A stretch of 64,000 nucleotides of DNA from Boswellia sacra (lineage: Eukaryota > Streptophyta > Magnoliopsida > Sapindales > Burseraceae), in the NCBI GenBank assembly GCA_013180625.2, contig SNVD02009787.1, positions 310,001 through 374,000 on the forward strand, read 5' to 3'. The notes below the pieces were generated by a model. That model ran no database searches, was not told the origin of the DNA, and worked only from the letters and a program-made list of their open reading frames with translations. The position numbers were made by a program, and so were the translations under genes. Numbering within the stretch: position 1 is the first letter of the stretch; the number at the start of each line of letters is the position of its first letter. Of the stretch, positions 58,540 to 64,000 are shown one piece after another.

Positions 58540-60229
58540 AGGGACAGAAAGATTCAGAACTAGAGAGCGACGCGCTCCACTCTTGATCTAGAATCGCTTG
58601 GGCTTCTTATAGGAAAAAGGTCTATCACTTCTTGTAGGAAGAAGGTTGACAAATTGAGAGGAGGCTGTAGTGAACAAATCTATAACGGCTATAGAAATTC
58701 ATAGCAAAGTGAGTTTTCCATTCAAGATTTCGAGTAATTTCCAATCAAATTAGAGGTGCATAAATGCAAGCCTAAATTAATAAATCAGAAATAATAAATT
58801 GTGTACTATATATATATATATATATCAATGTTAGAAAAGGGAACAAGTTCCATAATCAAATAACACCAACACTCATCGTTATTGAGCCATGAACAAATCT
58901 CAAAAACACTACTCATCATCTAGATGCGAAAAACAAATAACAATAGACAAGCAACATATTGAAACATGAAATAATCAACTCATAACAATTAACATTAGTT
59001 TTGACAGAATGTGGACTATTGCACAGTGATCATTGAACCCACACCTATCAGTCCAAAGAATAAGTATATCAGCATTAACGCTCTTGACATCACAACCAAG
59101 TTAAAAACTTACTTGGAACAAGAAAAATATGTGCATAAAAGTAAGCTGAAACACCACATCGAACACAAACAAAATAATTGCACAATCCAAGGCCAACCAT
59201 AGATGTAAACAAAAGTCAAGCTCATACCAAGTGAAAAAATAAACATCCATTCTAATATAAGCCAAGATTATCACAAAAGAAGAATTCACATACATAAACT
59301 AATCAATTTTGAACTATCTTTTCAATGCAAAATGCAAAGTTGTTCCAAAAAGTATTACAATTAAATACTTCATTGTAAAGTTAAAAACTAACTAATAATG
59401 AACATTTAGAATTGAAAGTCATTTTAGGTACTACTTCTTCATCAATAACTCATAAAGAAAAAAAAAAGGCATTTTACATAATGCTTCAATGTGAGGCACC
59501 AAAATTCTTCCTATCAACTATCAAATGTAGGGGGTAAAATTTTAAAATAAAAAATAAAAAAAGATTAAGTCTACAGTATCTGATAACACAATAGATCCAA
59601 GTTCAGCCATTTCCTCTGGAGATATATAGTAGTTTCACTAACAAAGCTTTAGGATTCTGGTTGAATTTTAAACCCCGAAATGTTTCTCCAATTACAAATA
59701 AGAATTTTAATGCAAATTTATTATATTTCAAAATTAAGCAGTTAGAAGAAGAAATAAGCACTAGAAATTCATCACTTGCAAATTTTACCAAGACAAACAA
59801 GCCACATCCTTGTTCAAGATTGTTAAGTTAGTATATAATAGTTGATGTGCTAGTTGTAGAGTTATAGGTTCTTCTACTAGTCATAAAAAACTTGAGGTTC
59901 ACATGCAAGGCCCACAAATGAAATAAAATAAAAGTAATTACCCTCGAAACCACAATACATTATGTATATTATATAGCTTGCTATTAACCAATAACCTTAA
60001 TCATTGCACCAAGTGCAGAAGCATGTGTGTCGGCTACACATATTTTAGTACTAAAAGTATTACTAAAAGAATTATTTTATAAAACACTTCCAAAACAAAC
60101 AAAAGCTAAAACTGAAAAACAAATCAACTAACCACTTTCGTAGAAGATTGTAGAATAAGGAGCGAGTTAACTTGTTTGTATGACATTGACAAGGAGTCAC
60201 TCAAATCTCAGAGCAAAATGATAATTTTG
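58540..60229. other. AT-rich CACTA interior, nothing recognised
   Basis: No gene seen. Short frames at 59,011-59,202 (plus) and 59,603-59,800 (minus) lack motifs and splice context. Confidence 0.4.
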
Positions 60230-60412
60230 GACTTACTTTGAATGGAGACAATGAGATGTTGAATAATCTAGAAGTGGAAAACTCATGATCACGTAATAGG
60301 AAAAAAAGGAAGTTGAAGTCAAAGGTTTGGGATGACTTCTCAAAGACTAAAGAAAATGATGGGACGGAATGGGCTTTATGTAACCACTATAAGAAGAAGT
60401 TTGTAGGTTCTG
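60230..60412 (+). pseudogene. BED zinc-finger fragment of hAT transposase
   Basis: Plus strand reads SRNRKKRKLKSKVWDDFSKT, then NDGTEWALCNHYKKKFVGS, the N-terminal zf-BED of plant hAT (Ac/Daysleeper-type) transposases, which bind the transposon ends. It is decayed: the second Cys of the C-x2-C pair is Tyr, an in-frame TGA sits just upstream (near 60,287), and no dimerisation or catalytic domain follows. It is on the opposite strand to the CACTA genes, so it is an independent insertion or capture. Borders were not found. Confidence 0.75.
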
Positions 60413-60419
60413 TAGTTGC

Positions 60420-61872
60420 TTACCTTTGTTTTCTTTGTTTAAATACCACAAAAACCTTCTACGATTTTTAGATCTTTGATTAATAATACAAGAAAATAAG
60501 ATCTGGGTACTCATCTTTCAAGTATCTTTACAAACGTACATAAACAGGAAAAGAAAACCCATAAAAGAAATTCAATATAATATGAAAAAACACAACCAAT
60601 AAAAGAAAAAGATAAAGCGAGATAAAGATATTAGAAGTCGATCTTACCGTAGGATCCACGAATTGAGAAACTCTAGTAAATCCACCACAACTCCAGTTAA
60701 CCTAGAATTGTAATACAAGTTTTCGAAAGCCCTTTTCTCCTTCCCGATGCACACATGCAAACTAGCCCTTCTAACTGTAGCAAACCTTTCAGAAATAAGA
60801 AAGAAAAAGTAACCCACTGCACCAGGAAAATCAAAGAGAATGGAGAGCGAGAGAACAAACAATATTTAATTAATTAAAAAAATAATTTCCAATATCATTT
60901 CTTCCCAACTCAATCTAACATTTGCTTTTCTTCAATTTCCTCAACAACTTACAACAAAATCACAAGCCAGAGAAACTATAATTGTCTCCAGCCATAACCA
61001 CAGAAAAATACAACACCTAGCACAAGACTTAAAACATAGAAAGCATGTGGCCAGTGGCGGAGTGGGCAGTGGAGCTTCCTTTAGGGTTTAAAGTTTACCA
61101 TATTTAACTCTTTAATATAACAATTACTGACATGTCTCATGTGGTACTTAGTTTATAAGCTAGCTTTTTGGAAGCTCAAACAAGACATAGCTGAGCATGA
61201 CTTCAATATTATAGATTTTTTCTTTTTTTAATTTCAGAACAATTTTGACCTTCTATATACAATATTATCGAATTCAAAGAAGTGTATGTGCTAGTAGTTA
61301 GATATTACATATATTTTGACTTCAGATGTCTAAAAGAATAGCAAAAAATATTTCTAGAAAGAAACTACTTTATAAAAAAATAAATGAATAAATAAAGAGG
61401 AAACACAGTCCATACACCAACTAAACAACAGACACCAAGTCTTAACCAAGCAATGAAACGACATCTAAAGATATTTATAGAGCTCTATGACTTCTGTCGA
61501 ACAAAATTCAAATATTTCAGTCTTCATTTGTATGCATTTACTCTTCAAGAATATACATTTATGAACTGCTGATAAATTATATTAGGTTCAATATTCAGTA
61601 AACTACACCATCCATGAATTTCCCCCGAAGTCAGTCTTCAGAACAGCAAGGGCTGTTGTAAAGGTTGTAAATTTAATTTTTAATATGTTTAAAAAGAAGC
61701 TAAAATAAAAAATCTAATGTCAGATGAAAAGAATTCATCCTCTGCATCATGGGGGAAAAAAGCATAAGCTCGTCATTCATGAAACATTAGAAAAACAGTA
61801 ACGAATAACACTTCGTAGGGGGTTTAATAATAAATTTAAACTTAGAAAAACATGTATTGGACAGGAAATTAC
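60420..61872. other. CACTA interior, nothing recognised
   Basis: AT-rich sequence. A minus-strand frame at 60,644-60,862 (72 codons) has no recognisable motif. No RNA gene or clear repeat was seen. Confidence 0.4.
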
Positions 61873-62030
61873 CCTCAAGAAACCCTATTCAAGTATGAAG
61901 CCAAGAACCATGGGCACAGCTGTGAAAACACCAATTTGAAAGAGAAACTGTGTATTAAGAGCAGCAGATAGGGCATTGTTTCTATTATCCCAGCTCTCAG
62001 TTGGAGTATTTCGCCAATTTTAGAGAGCGC
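61873..62030 (-). pseudogene. Captured callose synthase exon
   Basis: 158-bp exon with acceptor TTTCAG and donor GTAATT. The first half reads ALSKIGEILQLRAGI; after a frame change it reads ALSAALNTQFLFQIGVFTAV, then PMVLGFILE before an in-frame TAG at 61,885-61,887. This is the highly conserved membrane region in the C-terminal half of plant callose synthases (GSL/CalS), plasma-membrane beta-1,3-glucan synthases that are normally close to 1,900 residues. The frameshift and stop show it is dead. It lies on the same strand as the other captured exons in the CACTA element. Confidence 0.88.
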
Positions 62031-63914
62031 CTGAAACCAAATCATGTTTTAGTACTCTAGACTAAAAAAAGAACCATACCCAAACAGCTAATTCAATAAC
62101 AAGTTAAAGCAAAAATAGAAAAATTGGTGCATAAATTTTCAAACAAGATAAAACTCCTCCTACTTTTTTTTTTTAAATAAAAGAGCAAGTATATATATCA
62201 ATGCCAAATGTGAAAAATTTACATATGTAGAGTGGACTAAATGTCCGAACGGAACCAAAAAATTGTGGGCACAGAAAAAACTATAAAAAACAGCCCATAG
62301 CATCAAAACTCAGACAAATGGCAAAATAAATAAATAAATCTATCTAATCAGAATACCAGCTATAAAGCAAACTTCCAAAACCCCTTCCAAATTGAGATGA
62401 ATCAAGCTATCCCAGAGAAACTAAATATTAACTCATTACTATAGATATGTATCTTTATGTGGTCACTCATGTTTTGCAACCATTTCTAAAACTTCCTATA
62501 TATAAAGTGGGGTGAGTCCTCCAGCTAAGGTATTCACAGAATAAGGTATTCGCAGTGCAATTAAGCAAACTCACAAATGTGACAAATAAATGTGAATGAG
62601 TGAAGAAAGGAACGTGCCTATCAGTAATTAAGCGCACTTGCAAGTTAAAAGTTTAATAACAGTGTGAATATAAATTTGAAGATTATATTGCACCAAAAAG
62701 AAAAAATTTCCATATTCACAAGTATGAGGTGCAATGCATTCAATCAAAAAATCATGATAAGAACAATAAAAGCACCAAACATGTGAAAACACTTGAAAAC
62801 ACGTGAAAACAGAGGAAACAGAGATGAAACGGGCCAACTTTGAAACAAAATCAAAGCACTTAAAATAAATAGTTTGGATCACTTAAAAGCTATCTTGCCT
62901 TCTGTTCTATGTATTTTCAGCAATTCAGACAGATAACTACAAAAATTACTTCCACCTAATCTTGGAAGTAAAATTAAAATAAAATTGAAAGCAGAAGAAT
63001 TAAAGAAATGTTGTACAGCTAAAATAGAACAAAATCAATAACAGAAGTTATAAATAATGAAGTTCAATGATCATACCCGAATATGTTTTATGCTGGAAAC
63101 ACGCTTCAGCTAGTAACTCTAGGACTTAGCAAAGTCTCTGATCACCAAGAAGCAAGAATAATTGAGAATAGAACTTGCATTGTCCAACTTCGTGATGCAT
63201 AAGGCACCTAAAAGCATTTCAATATTCCTGCATAACTGGTGCAAGTTGGAATCTCTTTTTCTTCGATCGCTTTTAGTTTTGATAACTGAAGCTAAGAAGC
63301 TTGACCGATAACAGAAAAGCACTCTAATTACTTGTCTGAGAAAAAAAATAAATCAAAGTTAAAGAACAAGCCAAGCATGCATAGCACAGCAGTCTAAAAG
63401 CTAACCAACATTTTTATCCAGCACTGCAGCAAACTTTTACAAACATCTTTATCCATTTGAAACAAAGCAAGCCTCCCTGCAGCCTCTCAGTTCAGGCAGA
63501 GCAAGCCTCTCTTCCAAAGTAAAGCATCACAACACAAGCAGCAAATACCTTATATGATTACAAATTACATGAATATTTAACAAATTTTATATATTTTATC
63601 AAGTTTCTCCCAGCTTCCTGTACATTTTTTTTCTTTGGTATATCTTATCAAGTATGTCCTAAGTTTAAATCCTATGTTGCATATTGTACTAATAAAACAG
63701 AAAATAAAAGAGTTAAAAAACCAATATGTTTATTGATTTTTATATTTTATGAGTTTTCATTTTTGTCTCTTCATGAAGCCAAACAGAAAGGTCTTTTAAG
63801 ACGAGAACCTAATATCTGGGATATGATAAGTAAGGTAAAATATATTCGTAAACATTCATATACAGTCCCAGTAACCACAATTCAAAAATTAATAAACAAA
63901 TATATATATAGTCG

Positions 63915-63918
<4 letters not shown>
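62031..63918. other. Window end, nothing firmly recognised
   Basis: No certain gene. Minus frames at 62,628-62,882 and 63,119-63,322 and a plus frame at 63,733-63,972 (containing LLRREPNIWDMISKV) lack recognisable motifs. The CACTA right terminus was sought here and not found. Confidence 0.4.

Positions 63919-63919
<1 letters not shown>

Positions 63920-63949
<30 letters not shown>
63920..63949. repeat. (AT)n microsatellite
   Basis: AT dinucleotide run of about 30 bp at the window end. Confidence 0.95.
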
Positions 63950-63955
<6 letters not shown>

Positions 63956-64000
63956 TACATATGAGAGTTTGATGTACATATAGTCGTTTCAAACCAAAAA

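Larger units (their letters stand above)
40877..64000. mobile_element. Large gene-capturing CACTA element (left end; right end outside window)
   Basis: The left terminus CACTATAAGAAAAT at 40,877 interrupts the viral linker (TTT at 40,874-40,876 is the presumed target site). It is followed by 450 bp of AACCGACATRTATTTG-type subterminal repeats and, further in, by TNP1-C48 and TNP2 genes on the minus strand, so the TNP2 side is the far end. No matching TTTTCTTATAGTG end or inverted subterminal array was found up to 64,000, implying an element longer than 23 kb or a lost right end. It also carries exons of FEN1, a PAP phosphatase, a bZIP factor and a callose synthase. Later nested insertions on the right side are possible. 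Confidence 0.8.

Noticed and set aside
58660..58740. GGCTGTAGTGAAC and nearby CTATAGAAATTCATAGC as the CACTA right end
   Set aside because: The end does not match CACTATAAGAAAA inverted, and no AACCGACAT-type repeats lie beside it.
63733..63972. 79-codon plus-strand frame as a gene
   Set aside because: It runs into an (AT)n microsatellite, has no recognisable motif and no support beyond being open.

Overview
The window looks like nuclear heterochromatin from a eudicot plant. It is very AT-rich, has plant-type introns (GT..AG, T-rich acceptors), and carries plant-only transposon families (CACTA/En-Spm, hAT, Mutator-like) and an endogenous plant pararetrovirus (Caulimoviridae). The species cannot be told from the sequence. 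I see no convincing intact host gene: nearly everything is repeats, transposons, viral relics and captured gene fragments. No tRNA, rRNA, CRISPR or bacterial-type feature was recognised.

Layout. (1) 1-13,745: a satellite-like tandem array with a period of about 113 bp at the left and about 260 bp (alternating A/B monomers) to the right. It is split by two clean insertions: a 4.6-kb non-autonomous CACTA element (2,680-7,284, TSD AGA) and a 1.8-kb solo LTR (8,390-10,189, TSD GGGTT). (2) 13,746-23,405: AT-rich DNA, a second array rich in TTTACGAC-type motifs, and inside it a 3.3-kb Pack-CACTA (16,179-19,465) carrying exons of a receptor-like kinase with introns retained. (3) 23,406-30,668: a CACTA-like end with a perfect 120-bp palindrome, a Mutator-like element with a small hairpin MITE in one TIR, a hAT-type element with an 8-bp TSD, a composite microsatellite and a local duplication. 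(4) 30,669-40,876: a rearranged endogenous pararetrovirus locus. One nearly complete minus-strand unit (linker, coat, protease, RT, RNase H, 3' ORFs, promoter region) is joined head-to-tail to deleted copies and then to an inverted copy. All copies carry stops, frameshifts or deletions. (5) 40,877-64,000: a large CACTA element inserted into the viral copy. Its left end, subterminal repeats and both transposase genes are visible; its right end is not in the window.

The large CACTA element is the most interesting part. On the minus strand it carries a TNP2-type transposase (50,223-53,598, one frameshift and one nonsense codon) followed by a TNP1-type (Transposase_24) gene ending in a Ulp1/C48 cysteine protease domain (45,568-50,064, one frameshift). 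The N-terminal exon of the TNP1-like gene has been tandemly duplicated into five phase-0 exons about 200 bp apart. Around these genes the element has captured exons of at least four host genes: FEN1 flap endonuclease, a HAL2-like PAP phosphatase (spliced in between FEN1 exons), an ABI5/AREB-like bZIP factor and a callose synthase. A decayed BED-finger fragment of hAT-transposase type also lies in it.

All calls rest on reading the sequence and family recall; no database search was run.
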